From the NCBI GenBank assembly GCA_016779605.1, contig JADHNH010000022.1, forward strand, positions 1-40,874: DNA of 40,874 bases, in the 5' to 3' direction. The notes beneath the pieces are model-generated. The model was not told the DNA's origin and did not search any database. It saw nothing but the letters and a program-made list of their open reading frames with translations. Source of the DNA: Nevskia sp. GTDB taxonomy: Bacteria > Pseudomonadota > Gammaproteobacteria > Nevskiales > Nevskiaceae. Below are positions 40,328 through 40,874 of this stretch, piece by piece. The position numbers were made by a program, and so were the translations under genes. Position 1 is the first letter of the stretch. The number at the start of each line of letters is the position of its first letter.

Positions 40328-40874
40328 TCCGCGTGCTGATCGCCGACGATCATGCCATCGTCCGCCAGGGCATCCGGCAGATCCTGAACCTGGCCAGCGA
40401 CATCGAGATCGTCGACGAAGCCAGGAACGGCTGGGAAGTGATCGAGAAAGTCCGCCGCGACGGCATCGACGTCCTGCTGCTGGACATGACCATGCCCGGG
40501 CCCAACGGCGTGGAGCTGATCAAGCGGATCAAGTCCGATGCGCCGACCCTGCCGATCCTGGTGCTGTCGATGCACGCCGAAAGCCAGTTTGCCGGGCGCG
40601 CCATCAATGCCGGCACCAGCGGCTACCTGACCAAGGACAGCGAGCCGGAAGAATTGATCGAGGCGATCCGCCGGGTCGGCGCCGGCCGCTACTTCATCGA
40701 TCCCGCGCTGGCCGCAAAGCTGATCTTCGGGCCGCCGGCGCGCGCGGACAAGCCCCATGCCCAGTTGTCGGACCGCGAGTACCAGGTTTTCATCCTGATC
40801 GCGCAGGGACGCACGATCAACGAAATCGCCGAGAGCCTGTGCGTGTCGGCCAAGACGATCAGCACGCACAAGTG
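40324..40874 (+). CDS. NarL/FixJ-type response regulator, 3'-truncated
   Basis: The 5' part of a LuxR-type regulator; the gene runs off the window end. The receiver domain has Asp8/9-type acidic pair in VLIADDHAIVRQG, phospho-acceptor Asp54 in DVLLLDMTMPGPNG, a Ser at residue ~82 and Lys104 in SGYLTKDSEPEEL. The DNA-binding helix-turn-helix begins LSDREYQVFILIAQGRTINE and runs into IAESLCVSAKTISTHK at the edge. The ATG overlaps the kinase stop by four bases, which fixes the partner. The target genes and the last ~20 residues are not visible. Confidence 0.93.
   Translation, partial: MIRVLIADDHAIVRQGIRQILNLASDIEIVDEARNGWEVIEKVRRDGIDVLLLDMTMPGPNGVELIKRIKSDAPTLPILVLSMHAESQFAGRAINAGTSGYLTKDSEPEELIEAIRRVGAGRYFIDPALAAKLIFGPPARADKPHAQLSDREYQVFILIAQGRTINEIAESLCVSAKTISTHK

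Overview
The window is about 41 kb of very GC-rich bacterial chromosome, densely packed with genes on both strands. Heptad-based GGGAATC/GATTCCC intergenic repeats, a lysine/alanine-rich histone-tail-like mini-protein, the fatty-acid beta-oxidation set and the overall gene types suggest a gammaproteobacterium of the Xanthomonadales/Lysobacterales (Xanthomonadaceae or Rhodanobacteraceae-like). This assignment is an inference from gene and repeat character; no rRNA or marker gene is present. No phage, insertion sequence, CRISPR array, tRNA or rRNA was seen.

Layout. 1-2.2 kb: end of a gtr-like envelope glycosylation operon (GT2 glycosyltransferase end, GtrA flippase, GT-C-like membrane protein). 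2.3-8.2 kb: a SET-domain protein, a DUF1295 membrane protein next to a cyclopropane-synthase-like methyltransferase, a secreted protein, a thioredoxin-fold protein and purU. Three intergenic gaps here are almost filled by paired inverted heptamer arrays. 8.2-17.4 kb: a fatty-acid degradation region, reading leftward thiolase, FadB/J, FadE and acyl-CoA ligase, with a MazE/MazF-type toxin-antitoxin pair between the last two. A divergent TetR regulator and a palindromic operator candidate lie at the head. 17.5-22.7 kb: RidA, LysE exporter, an ECF sigma / membrane protein / DUF4097 operon, isoaspartyl peptidase and a CsgG-like lipoprotein. 22.7-28.4 kb: DsbD/ScsB-type reductase, adenylylsulfate kinase, DUF423, a receiver-plus-coiled-coil protein and an AI-2E-type permease.

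28.6-36.6 kb: a 29-residue histone-H1-like peptide gene with its own terminator, a 480-bp gene-free stretch with strong stem-loops, OsmC, a beta-class GST, a cold-shock protein with long leader and terminator, a fatty-acid desaturase, a serine hydrolase broken by an in-frame TGA, an RluF-type pseudouridine synthase with no ordinary start codon, a second SET protein, a secreted protein, a YfaZ-like outer-membrane protein and a phosphodiesterase. 36.6-40.9 kb: DUF1993, FabH and a NarL-type two-component pair (kinase and truncated regulator).

Lipid metabolism is a recurring theme: cyclopropane synthase, beta-oxidation, desaturase and FabH. The most unusual items are the twin-arm heptad elements, the histone-like mini-gene occurring with two SET proteins, the nonsense-interrupted hydrolase, and the TA pair nested in the fad region.
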